From Whitmania pigra (lineage: Eukaryota > Annelida > Clitellata > Hirudinida > Haemopidae): a stretch of DNA of 64,000 nt. Position 1 is the first letter of the stretch; the number at the start of each line of letters is the position of its first letter. The stretch lies in NCBI GenBank assembly GCA_021613335.1, contig JAJTWR010000362.1:1089501-1153500 (forward strand). Direction: 5' to 3'. A program made the position numbers and the translations under genes. Positions 1-12,917 of this stretch are shown one piece after another. The notes below the pieces were generated by a model, which saw only the letters and a list, made by a program, of their open reading frames with translations, was not told the origin of the DNA and searched no databases.

Positions 1-1463
1 TAGTTCATTTCTAATAACTTTTAAACCGAACCGACTCCAACATTACCGCAGCAGCCTGCACACACCCATCAGATGATAACTAGGTAAGACCCAAGAAGTC
101 CATTTTTTATTTGAGTTTGGATTGTAAAATTCACGGCTGCTAATTTCGAAATATAATATTAATGTTTAATTAATAAAATCGGTAAATGAGAACGCTCCAA
201 ATAGTGAGAAATTAAGCAAAACGTTTAACGAAATGCAGCATCTCGTGACATGTAGATTTTCTCAAAACAAATCTTCAAGATACAATTTTACTCAAAACTT
301 TTTAAAACTATATGTGAAAGAATTAAAATATTTTTAGGGTTAGGGTTCTAATAATTTAAAAATTAAAAATAAAACGTAAATGGAAATGTGAAGGCATCAA
401 CAGGTAAGAGCCGTGAAAATAGAAAAAAAAAGTTATTTTTAGGTCTAAATATTGCTTGTTCCATTAACTTTTCCCACGAAGCATTAAGTGCCGTGTCGGG
501 GATAATAATATTTTTTTCTTATTGAATTGCATGAAAACTTGAAGTTTACATTTTCCAAAATTTTTAACATGAACGTGTGAAGATCGTAAACACATATTCT
601 ACTGAAAGTTTTCTTGTCTTCTTGCGTTATCCAGTTAAAAAATACTTTACATGACTAAACCAATCCAATGTCACCACTAAATGACAATAGTGCCTGAACC
701 AATATAGTCATCCAACTCTTATCAAACCTGATTGAAACAGCTCAAGCTGGAACCTTCACAAGGAATAATAACTGAAAATCTTACAACAACAACATTAACA
801 ATAGTAACTATTGCAGCTTTTATTTCCAATAGTCTGCAAGAGCAACAGTAACAGTGGTCAAATCAATAATAAGCTTCAATAATGGCAATAGCTTCAGTCA
901 CTAGTTAAGCCGCATTAAGTGCAAGCTCCGGTCAATTTGGCGAAGATGGAACAGATGTGGTTCCATTCAAATTGATCGTGATTTCATTAAATCTTTCTGC
1001 AGAAGAAGTATCACCATCCATGCCTGAAGAAATCCATAAAATATCGACAGAGGAGACGATTGGCTGCCTTGATTAGATCTTATTTACAAACTGTAAACAT
1101 GTCTTCGGTCCCATCTATGTACATTCCTCGTAAGGTGTTCAAGGGACAGAAGGCGACTTGGATCTCGTTCCGATTGCATGTTTAGAGGAGGGCACCGCCC
1201 GATAGACGACGAACGAATGTCGGTTCGGGATGATGAATCACGTTGATGCTGCCTTTCGTCGGTCATTCGGGGAGACTGCTTTTTACCGACGGACGAGGCT
1301 CTAGTCCCACAAATTTGACTTTTGATTCTGAGAAAATCAACGACTATAAGCTCGGATGTTCACATCAACATCACCCTCTCACATCAACATCACCCTCGAC
1401 ATGCTAAGTTAATGAGAAAGATCCTTGCCTGTTTATGATATCCAAACGAGCATTTTTCTTGGC
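1..1463. other. Intergenic, no gene recognised
   Basis: This stretch is A+T-rich, with stops in all frames except for short open stretches. A more G+C-rich patch at about 1090-1310 has an open 60-codon stretch on the minus strand without domains or splice signals that I trust. A 19-bp unit is repeated twice in tandem at 1361-1398. A short telomere-like TTAGGGTTAGGG motif lies near 334-346. I see nothing else. Confidence 0.5.
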
Positions 1464-2869
1464 TCACTCCACCAATCTGAAGGCAGGTAGTTCTTCATCT
1501 ACATGGTATGTACAATAATCTAACAACTTCTCCTCTGATGGGGATAGGCTGCCATCAGGAAACTGTGAAAAAAAATGTCAGATTTGAAGAAATGAAGTCT
1601 TGTGATATTACACTTTAGATTAGGTGGGCAAATTTGCGTTAAGTCGGAGTCTGCTGACGATTAGGCGAACAATTATCCGTCAGATGGTCGCGGCGATGGG
1701 ATCGTGAATGAGCAACGACCAAACCGTCACTCACTTCTACAAGCAGACAATTATAATCCATTCTTTCGAGGTCATTTTCGTAAGCATCTTCGTCGTCGTC
1801 TTCCTCCTCGCTCCGCCTGGAGATGCTCCTCTCGAATTTCGAGGACAGCAGTTTTCTAAGAGACTCCACGTCGTCGACTTTTACGACCTGGATTCCAACT
1901 TCCAGACAGAAGGCCTCGATCAAGGTCAAGTGGATGTGGAGAGTTGCTTCGGCACCGGAATACGACGGAAGCACGCAGAGCATAACGTCGTCTGGATCGC
2001 TGAGGACAAAAAACTGAGGTCTAAGAAAAGTTGCAATGTTGTTTTCAATGTAATTATGTATTGTCCATAATCTAAAGAGAGCATGTTTACAAAAAACCTT
2101 TAAGTTATATATCTTATAAATAATTTTAAATGAAATATGCACACAAGATTTATGATATCAACTAGGCGACATATATTAAGAATCAAACGTTACATCAAAA
2201 TCGAAATTAGAACACTAGAATAAAAACAAAATCTAGGTGATCTGCACATATAAGCATATTGCATAAGCTTATCATGACGCAACACGTTGTTAAGTGGCAC
2301 AAATGTTGATAACATTTCAATCCAAGCAACGCAAACTCTAATATTTACCTTTCGAGTTGTTTTCCAGACTCGTAAATCCCGTAAGTGATACGATTTTGGG
2401 CGTGGGCCTCCAAAAGAATAGCCTTAAAATCGTCGTTGACAACGTTGTTTTCCCTGATGTGCAAAAAAAATTTTACTTTAAACAACCGTAACATCGAAAT
2501 TTTAATTACATAGCTCAAATTCGCTTCGTTGTTGCACCTAATCCGTAACTTTTTAATAATTCATCTACTAAAAGCACGAGGAAAACTTTATTTTTTCAAT
2601 ATCAACCCAATGATTTTGCAAAATTGCATTCATTTTCCATATTTTAAGTAAGGAAAAATTTGCAAAATTTAGCATCGAAAATGGCCCAGATCTTCGTATG
2701 ACGTCAGACCAGGGTTCAAATGCCGGTTGCTAGCACGTGAATGCGACGGAATTTCACGATGCAAATAAATTTCGAATATAATTAAATATTCTAATAATCT
2801 AGAATCCAACCTGTTCATTTTGTCAGGTATGAGTACGTTTAGATTTTGAAAGTTTTTAGAAGCTTTCAT
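1464..2869 (-). CDS. GADD45: GADD45-family stress-response protein
   Basis: GADD45 proteins are small acidic L7Ae-fold stress proteins. They bind MTK1/MEKK4, PCNA, p21 and CDK1 and link DNA damage to p38/JNK signalling and cell-cycle arrest. Four exons splice in phase: 2811-2869, 2349-2453, 1735-1999 and 1464-1562. Together they make 175 residues, against about 160 in vertebrates. Family hallmarks are the helix with ITYGIYESGKQLE, then DPDDVMLCVLP, the core IHLTLIEAFC, an acidic run of Asp/Glu, and the closing strand NCLLVE followed by a C-terminal LLDYC. The first exon was chosen because it is the only nearby ATG-led stretch ending in the right phase. Its donor reads GTTGGA, a type that recurs in this window. 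The core is certain. The first exon is a good inference that needs transcript support. Confidence 0.88.
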
Positions 2870-3073
2870 GTTTTCACGGAACTCTCAAACTTCGATTCGT
2901 TATCCGAGCTGCAGAATTCACTTTTAAATCTCCAGACAATAATCAAAATCAAGTTCAAATAAAATATCTTTAGACAAATTATGTCCGTTCAAACACGATA
3001 TCGAAGGCTCAAAACACCTCGAGAATCTACAAAGTTAATCGAGAACAATTTACCCGTGTTTGCGCGGTTCTGT

Positions 3074-3083
3074 CCTTTAAATA
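3074..3083 (-). promoter_or_regulatory. Possible TATA box upstream of GADD45
   Basis: On the minus strand this reads TATTTAAAGG, about 200 bases upstream of the chosen GADD45 start codon. It sits in a locally more G+C-rich patch with several ACGT/ACGC motifs. The position is reasonable for a promoter, but the motif is short and the region A+T-rich, so chance is likely enough. Confidence 0.25.
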
Positions 3084-3740
3084 CGAGCTTCACAGGCAAG
3101 CATCACGCACCTTGCACGTCCAACGCGTGATACAAACGCAGGCTCTAATTCGCGCTAAATATTACTTGAAAACACACTGAAATGACGATTAATTTTCATT
3201 TTATCGACATAATACATGGATTGAGCAAAAACCTGCTTAAAATTAAATATCCCCATAACTGCAAGTTCCAAAATTGAATGAAATTGCCTTCGTTATAGGC
3301 TATTCAACGCGTTCGCAATGGTGATGCAATGCTCGGATGTTTCTAATTCTTGAAAATATTTTCGTCGCGTGAAATACGAAACCAATCCAGAAATCCGTGG
3401 TTATTCGGTGTATTCCAGTTAGCATCTTTCGTTTCAATTCAGAAGCAATTCTTCTTTTCCGAAAATCCGCTTCTGGATGTTTTGAAGAAGGATTAAGAGG
3501 CATTTAAGTGGAAAAGTTGTCAAGCTGTTATCGAACCAACGTATTCGGACAAACTAATAAATAGCACAATTTTTAACGGTTCCTGTTAACTCCGAAGCAA
3601 GCTACTCTCGAGAAAGTTGAAATAAATTGAAAACAAACAACTTCTACAAACATATTGTTATTGACAAAGACGTTTTCATGACTTCCATGAAAATGAATTT
3701 GGATTTAACTTTTTGTTCAGTCGTAAGCACTCTTTTGTGA

Positions 3741-3797
3741 TGGCGTTTGTACGTTGTACGCTTGTACATGGTCGTACGCGGTTGTACGTGGTTGTAC
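3741..3797. repeat. Degenerate short tandem repeat around GTACG/GGTTGTAC
   Basis: Five to six imperfect copies of a roughly 10-11 base unit related to GTACGNGGTTGTAC lie in tandem. No coding potential was seen. Confidence 0.5.
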
Positions 3798-5094
3798 CGA
3801 TGCCAATAACCTTTTCATTCGAATTAAGCTTTTACTGACTTATGCTTAGTGAATGAATTGAGAAAATTTTGCAAAAAAAAAAAATTCATATGAGATTAAT
3901 TTATCCGAAGAACGTTCATAAGTATAGACACATCTGTTTTGCACTGATGTCGTGATGATTAGCAAGCTAATGTGACAGATTAAACAAAATCATTAAGAAT
4001 ATAACTAATATTAATAACAGTCGACTATTATTATTAATTAATTATTAACAACAACGACACGTCACAAGATGAATCGTGTGCGTACGTGTGAAGGGAAGTT
4101 GTTGCAACCCTGTTGTGCAACGCCGTTAAAACGTGTTTTCGGGACACGTTGGCGCGTTATGGCTGGCAACACGTGACCATGACAAGCACTCACTCTTGTC
4201 ATGTCTCCTTATAGAGCAATGCTGTTTGTATAGATTAATTCTTTTTCGTCTCTAAGTAACCTCTCCTCTGGCGTGATAAATTATGTAGCGCAATATATAC
4301 TCGTAATAGAAACGTAATAGAAATGATGTGACGTAATTTCCTGCTTGTTTACACGGTATTTCCCATGTGTATTTATATAATGCTTTCTAATCGTTAGACA
4401 TGTCAATTCAAATTCAACGAATAACCATTGGAACGTTTGTGAATGCAATTAATAAATTATGTTAATCGTCTCGGTGTTCTTAAAGTTAACATCAAAGCAC
4501 TTCCATTGCTTTTGTTCTGAGCGGAAGTTCCCCTTAATCACAAAGATCGGCAATTCCCCTTTAAACGCCCAGTCGATTAATGTTTAACGTTTCACTTTAT
4601 TATGCAGTTAATAATATTACTTAACTATTATTAATTATAAAATTTATTTTTAATGACTTATAATAATACTAATGTTGTAATGTCAGTAATGTTGATAATA
4701 ATGAAGAAGGAATGATGAATAATGAACATGAGAAAGCGCCGGAACAGGAAGGATTTCAATTCCTGCACTTAGGACTTAGACTTGAACTTCTAAGTAAAAA
4801 GGTCGCTTAGTGAATGCCTCATTATCATAATCAATTCAAATGCATATTAATCACTCTCACCGACCAATCCGAATAAGGTAATCATAAGGTTAACAGAACG
4901 AGGAAGTTGTAACCAGGCCAATAAGACGTCACAGAACCGTTCTATAAATATTAAATTGACCTCTATGTTCTATTTGCGACCATCGACCTAGTTAAATAAT
5001 TAGCAGCGTAATCTTGAATGGTTAATCACGAGAACGTTATTAACTGCGGACGATAGGCCCTTGAAAAGTAGGTCGCTTGAATGTGAATGTCATA

Positions 5095-5530
5095 GTTAAT
5101 ATTTTCCCATGGTATTGACAACTATCATCATCATCAGCACCCTCATCGTCATCGTAATCATTAAGGTACCAACCAGGCCAACCATTTCAATCGCGCACAA
5201 CCTTCTCGCAACCACTTTCAAAAGGTTATGATAATGATGATGTTGATGATGATGATGATGATGTTGATGATTTGTTATCAAATAGGGACATCAGCGAAGC
5301 GACTTCGGAGAAATTCTGCCGATGTCATCATACTCTTAAAGATTACAACAATTATGATAATGATCCTTTGTAATTATTTTCGATGAGTAATTTTATTGCA
5401 ATTTTACTTTGATAACCTCTTGAATTATGCGTAATCATCACTTGGGAGATTCAATGTCATCACCATTATTATCATTGTCGTGATCGTCATCATCATCGTG
5501 ATCATCGTCATCATTATCAACATCATCACC
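5095..5530. repeat. CAT/ATG-rich simple sequence patches
   Basis: Interrupted (CAT)n and (GAT)n runs lie at about 5120-5150, 5229-5275 and 5456-5528. They create short open frames of His, Met or Asp runs that I regard as artefacts. Confidence 0.6.
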
Positions 5531-5638
5531 GAAGTCGCACTGACTTTTTCACAAATTCGTGTCGCGAAACTGAAAATCTCCTTTCGCTTTCGTTTGGTTT
5601 CCAGGTGGCAATGATTTTATTTTTGTTTTCTTAAATTG

Positions 5639-5892
<254 letters not shown>

Positions 5893-6046
5893 TTGATTTA
5901 ATTTATTATTACAATAATACTTGCAATTGTTACTTTATAATGTTATTAGTATTCAATAACAAGACTACTCGTGGTCCACTTTAGTCTCGAGAAGAAATTG
6001 GACAAGAGAAGATGTGTCCTAAGATTGCATCATTACCATCACCTGC

Positions 6047-6360
6047 TCTACATCTTCATCATCGTCATCCTCGGCATCATCATCGTCATCCTCGGCATCA
6101 TCATCGTCATCATCGTCATCATCATCATTCATCATCTCAGCATTTCAATGGAATCATCATTCGCTTCCATCAACATTTTTTCGAATCATTTCTCTGGAGC
6201 TGACTCATATTTCCATGCAAAAACATCTCCCGTCCTAGATTAGTCGCTGACGTAGTCATCATCATCGTCATCATCATCGTCATCATCCTCGTCATCATCA
6301 TCATCGTCATCATCGTCGTCATCATCATCATCATAATCATCATCATCATCATCATCACTG
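6047..6360. repeat. Two (TCATCG)/(CAT)n arrays flanking 120 bases of unique sequence
   Basis: Arrays of CATCGT and CAT units occur at 6047-6131 and 6256-6357. On the minus strand the second array encodes a long Asp run after a short leader, but no splice or domain evidence supports a gene. Confidence 0.85.
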
Positions 6361-6767
6361 TCAAAAACAAAGTCAAAATGTCTTTTGGAATCTCTATCCT
6401 TGGATAAGTTATTCAATGTGGTCCTCAATCAACTTCGAATCTTTTCGACGACGATGAATTAATGAAATAATAACACGGCGACATCGTCGCTTTTAACATT
6501 TATTACTGCTTTTATTATTATTATTATTATTCATTAGCGTACAATTAATATTAATTAACCTAGCGCTCATTATCATATCATTAATAAAGTTGTTTGTTGA
6601 TGAATGACTGTTTCGGCGATTATAAATTATTTTGCACAAAATTCATCGTCTGCTGTTGTTTTCGACGAATTCCGACGAAGCCGAGTGTAAACATCACGTG
6701 ATTTCAACTTTAAATGCTGAGCAATTATGGAGCTACAAGATGCTAGGCGATGAAAAACAGATGAACG

Positions 6768-6895
6768 GATGGTCGGATGGATAAAAATTGGATGGATGGG
6801 TGAATGAATGAGTAAATGGATTGGTGAATGATTGAGTAAATGGATTGGTGAATGATTGAGCAAATGGATTGGTGAATGATTGAGCAAATGGACTT
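6768..6895. repeat. 24-bp minisatellite, about four copies
   Basis: The unit ATTGGTGAATGATTGAGYAAATGG is repeated in tandem with few mismatches at 6820-6892. It is preceded by more diverged GGATGGAT/GAATGAAT-type units from 6768. Confidence 0.9.
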
Positions 6896-7529
6896 TCCCG
6901 AGAGGACGCTAACTTCATTGTTTCTATTTTAGTACTTCGTACATTTGGATTTGTGCACGACCAATTCATCAACCAATGGAAATTCGATGTTTATAAATAG
7001 CGACCAATAAGAGGCTTTCGTGCGCTAAGTGTGTTTTTAAATCTCAATGGTAAACAAAGGAATGCGCTGCTAAGGCGATGTAAACAGATCTAGGAACTGC
7101 ATATTGACCTTCTCGAGTATATCTTCGTCATAAATTCAAAAACCGCAAACAGCAAGATTATTCTTACCGTCATCATCAACGTCCTCAATAACAATGATCG
7201 ATAATTATAGTTCATTTTTATGCGTAACCTAGCAACCATTATCATTATCACCATCATCATTATCAACCTCAATAGCAATAGTTCATTTTTATGCAGAAGC
7301 GTTAACCCTAACCCTAGCCATAACCCTAGCTCCAACCCTAGATGTGGGAATCATCACTTAATTGATAATAAGAAAGAGATGCACTGGATGAGGATATAGT
7401 GACATAAATGGATGAATGTGTAGGTAGATGAATTATGCATTGGTGCATGGCTTGCTGGGTGAATGCATGGATGCAAGCAATTCTCCGTTACTCAGAGTTT
7501 GTACAATGTACAATACTAGAATAAAATAG

Positions 7530-8105
<576 letters not shown>

Positions 8106-8784
8106 TAATAATAATGTGGTCAGACTCAGTGGACAAGGGATGAGATGACTCATCGCTGAGTCCAGGAATGCATGAGTCAGAGATGCCTGGAATGGTGAAT
8201 GTGCGATGATTGGCATTAAAAAGAATAAGAAAAATAATGGAAGGAAATATTGAATAGACAATAAATACAACATTTGGTAAACAAATTTATATCAACCAAA
8301 AAATATTTAAAATGATTGATTATAAATCAAAATTCTCCAACACTTTAATCAAAATAACTTCAATCAAGTTCAATTCAAGCAATGGAGTTCAATCAAGAGT
8401 GTTCGTAATTCTCAAGAAATCACGATCTTCTATCGAGAAATAGTTTCGTCTCACATCAAGTCATTCCCACAAGACACGACTTTCAAGAAATTGCACGCCC
8501 TGCGATCAGTTTCGTGATAATAAGAGCGCTGTTATTGTTTTTATTATTGCACTTTTACTTATTACAAATTTAGTAACATTCAAAAACATCTCCATCGCTT
8601 GAATTGCGCCACATACCAAACTGTTTTCGTCGCAACTATCTAACTATTTTCGTCTCCATTAAAAGCCATCATCATCATTAATGCATCATCAGCATTATCA
8701 TCATCATCATCATTCAGGGTCGTCGTCACCTCAACCTGAGTCATCGTCATGACCACCATCACTTGCAAGAGTGTGACGTAGATG

Positions 8785-8862
8785 ACATTCCGATGCCAAG
8801 GTTTGAACTCGACACCTTTCAGTCGATTCGTACTCCATCACTCCACATCATTAGGATATCTC
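8785..8862 (-). repeat. tRNA-like (SINE-type) fragment
   Basis: On the minus strand an A-box-like GTGGAGTGATGG is followed at suitable spacing by a B-box-like GAGTTCAAACC. The arms do not form a full tRNA cloverleaf, so this resembles the head of a tRNA-derived SINE or a decayed tRNA rather than a working tRNA gene. Confidence 0.4.
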
Positions 8863-8954
8863 AGGGTTGAGCGTGGAAATTCCAAGCATTGACTGTCAAG
8901 GTCAAATTATTTCTTGTTTAATCAATCGGATTAACGAAAGAAAGTACTAGTTTG

Positions 8955-9095
8955 TAATGTGGACGTTAATTGTTATTAAGCTGATTGTTATTGAGTTAAT
9001 CGTTATTAAGTTAATTGGTACTAAGTTAATTTTTTATTAAGTTAATTTTTATTAAGTTAATCGCTGCTAAGTTAATTGTTATTAAGTTAATTCTT
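8955..9095. repeat. 15-bp tandem repeat (GTTATTAAGTTAATT)
   Basis: About nine imperfect tandem copies of a 15-base unit with consensus GTTATTAAGTTAATT. Each copy carries a near-palindromic TTAATTAA-like core. No coding potential was seen. Confidence 0.85.
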
Positions 9096-10904
9096 TTCAA
9101 ATAATTCAGCACTGCATTGGATGCAATTTCTATGCAGGGATGTCATTGATGAAAAATTGCGATTAAATAATGGTTATTAAATTCGGTCAATTATTTTGAA
9201 ATTCAAAGGCACTTTGCCTTGGAGAGAAATCAGTGAGAGGAGGTCGTAGAGTGGTGAGATGCTGACGACAGAAGGAGAGAGAGAAAAGTTCGGTTTTGTT
9301 ATCAGAAAAGTTTTTGCGAGTTCCAAAAACTGATCCTTGAACGAGTGTGTCACAGACTATTCACGTGCGCCAGTCATACACAGATCGCGTTCACACAATC
9401 GTGTCGGTCATCGACGATCGCAATAGTTCGTGTAAGTTCAGTCTGACTACAAAACAGATTTCGTACTTTTCGGGAATAGGCTGAAAAGTTCAGAATGTCA
9501 AAATATCTCGCATTTCACGACTCGATACGACTGGTCGGAAAGAAGTTCCAAGGATTAGCATTCTCGACATCGTAGCAAAAGGTCTAACTAAGTAAATTAA
9601 ATACCGGGTCATCTTTCTAGTCGTTGAGTGCAATTCAATTTTCTCGTTTTATAAATCAACACAGAGTAGATGCTCTTTAAGTTCCAATGAAAGAAATTAA
9701 TGCAGAAGTTCCGATGAATTATGCTTCTTACAAAAGCTTCGGATTTGGAATCAAGGTGCACAGAAGCTAGAAATTGGCACTTTTAATGAGAATTCGAGAC
9801 TAAGACCTATTGAATCCCCGCAGATATTCGAGATTTCGCGAATATTTTGTGAAAGCGTTTCCAAGCAACAGCCGAGCGTCGTCGAGAATAAACAAACTTC
9901 AGAGTAGGGATATGCGATTGTGTGAGCAATGAATTAACCTTCATTTTGCAGGAATAGAAGTTAATTTTTGTCAAATTAATGATTTTTAGAACAATTGCTT
10001 AACAATTTCACTCGTCAACGCACCGGAGGTAATAATTGTAATTAAAGATAATATTCAGTAATTGTTAGGCTGTTAGCTGACGATCGGCGGTTTTCTCATT
10101 ATTAACACGTCAATAATTAAAGAAATTAATCATTAGAATGTTTAATCTAATTGAAATAGAGTAAAAATTTGTTAAAATAAAAGGTTTAAAATTTATCCAA
10201 TTTGTTACACGTCAGATTCTATTAGTTAAACCCCAGCCGTGGCCGCATCTTTGGTCGCTATTAATTGGTCTAATTAAACTATTAAATAATTTAGAAAATT
10301 AAGAATTCCTTTAGACTTTAATGCTAAAACATTAAAAATTATTCAATTAATAAGCATTTTAGCAGTTGATTAGTCTCGTGTTGTTTTTTAAACGAAGGAG
10401 AATTGGAAATTTGCTAATGGCGTCGTAACGCATTTCTTGCACATCAACCGCGAGTTGTGATTCTCACGAGAACCAACCACGTCAACCCACACAACCCTAC
10501 TTGAAACGATTGAATGTCAAAGCCATCAAGAGAATGTAAGTTGTCGTAGCATTAGTTACTCGCACTCGCTGAGCTCTGCTATTCAGACGACTGAGAAGTG
10601 CGCGGCTCTTTATAGCGACAACTAACAAAGAACATTAACTGGAATAACATACTTTCCTTCACTGATTGAATAACGGCTTCGGGGAAAAATCACGCTGTTT
10701 TCGATGTTTCTGATTAACAAGAGATGGTTTCATCGGAAGTCATTGAAAATCTTTTTGAAGAAAGTACTTTATTTCGGCATACTTGAATTATTATTTTTTA
10801 TTTAAAAGATAATGCTTTCAGCGATTATTTTGATTTGAATTAAATCGCCAAGATAATTTCGTTAATTCCAGAATTTAGCGTTAAGACGTGATGAGAGATT
10901 CCAG

Positions 10905-10972
10905 GGAAGTTGCCTGGTTGACCAGGGAAAGCACAAAGCATCAGAAGGTTCAAATCTTATGTCAGCAACTTT
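10905..10972 (+). repeat. tRNA-like (SINE-type) fragment
   Basis: GCCTGGTTGACCAGG resembles a diverged A box. AGGTTCAAATC follows about 30 bases later and resembles a B box. No acceptor-stem pairing was found. It is a probable SINE remnant. Confidence 0.35.
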
Positions 10973-11389
10973 CTTTGTTGTCTATTGCTTTGAAAATAAT
11001 AATAATAATAATAATAATATTACTCAAATAATATTAAGAATAATAATTTTTCCTAAAGTAATCGTCAAAGTGATTTGATGAAGTCGTTAATGACAATAAT
11101 AGTATGATTTAACATAAACAATGAATCTGGTAATTTTGAGATCGCGTGGTTGCAACGACAAAAGAATCTTCGAAGCTTTGTTGTCTGAAGAAGGCAAATT
11201 GCTTACGACAGCAGTAACAAATGTCGACTCTTTGTTTCAATACGATTTCTCACGCCTATTACGATGATGATGATGATCATGCTTTAGATATTTGAGTTAA
11301 TATGCTCTCATGATAAGGACAATCTTGCAGGTCCAAAGCAATCCACACCAAAATGTCTGTAGGAAACGATGAATTTGTAATTCGTAACA

Positions 11390-11600
<211 letters not shown>

Positions 11601-12917
11601 AAAAATAAAATAAAACTTTCACCCCCATTTGATTGAGATTTGAGATCATAGGGCCCATAAATTGAATATTTATTGTAATTTAATTGAAAGTTTCCTTTAT
11701 CTGCGCATCGGAATAGAATACTGCCATCTCTGGTATAATAATTGGAGTTTACAAAAACATTTACGTGAAGAGGTTAAAATGTAGACAACAGATTCGATTG
11801 TTGTTTATTTCAAATCGGAAAAAGAACGCATTTCTAAGTAAGAATAAAAAAAATGAGAACATATTTCGTGTTAATATTCATCTTTGACTAATTAATATTC
11901 TTTCATTTTCATACTGTTTATCAACTGATGAAGCAGCCATTAATAAGAAACTTAAGGCATATTTTAAGCTTTAATTGACCAAAGCCTTCAGTAAGTTCAA
12001 TTTTTTAAATTAAGATCAGAGCATTCGAAAAGCCAACTGCCTCTCAACCAGAAATTATGCGATAACAAAATGGATCATTTGAGAGGTTATCGGAGATGAT
12101 ATTTACGAGTCTTGTTGCGTCATCGCACAAAAACCAAATCTAAAGTATGAAAAAAAATATTTATTGTTTCATTCACACTATAAAATGTCCACGGGCACAA
12201 CCACCACTTGCTGCAACTTGTGGGTGCTTGGAAAACGCATGATCAAAAGGACCAAAAGACAAATCGTGGTGAGCATGTTTCATAAATTCTCCATGCTTTC
12301 AAGGTTTAGATTGGGAATTGGAGGGTAGGGCTGGTTTTAAGGTTAAGATTAGGGGTACGAGCGGTGATACTGACTGTGCCAAAGGTTGTCACCAGTGCGT
12401 TGGCTCTTGACGTTAACAACATTGAAATCTTTTTTGCATCTATTAAGTTCTTGGTCATTGTTATTCAGTTTAACCTTAAATTTCGAGTTACTTTATGTCT
12501 AGGCAAATGTTATTTCAGATGATCGATCATGAATATATCATGCCGCTTTTAGAAAGCAGTCATTTCAGTTTCTTCATCACTAGGCATTTCCTAAAAAGCT
12601 GAATAAATTTTGCTATATTTTAAAACAGGTTAATGGCGCGATACCGAATGTTTTAAATGATTGAAGATCGTTTCGACACTTATTTGACTTATTTGTCGTT
12701 GTTGTTTTTTTTATCTTTGCATATGATTACTTCCGATGACACAAAATATTTCCTTCCATTCCGATGAGCGTCTGCCATCTTCGGAGTTCGATGCTTGTTG
12801 CTCTTTGATGTCTCCAGTTGCCTGGAAATTTAAGCATCAATTTCTTTTCAATGGGTCATGCAAGTTATGTTGCATAAATTATCTCGGTTTTTATTATATA
12901 ATTGGCCGTTAAACATT

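Noticed and set aside
6240..6428. Minus-strand frame with a long Asp run, like an acidic nuclear protein
   Set aside because: It coincides exactly with a (CAT)/(CGT) array, and no exon partner or domain is present.
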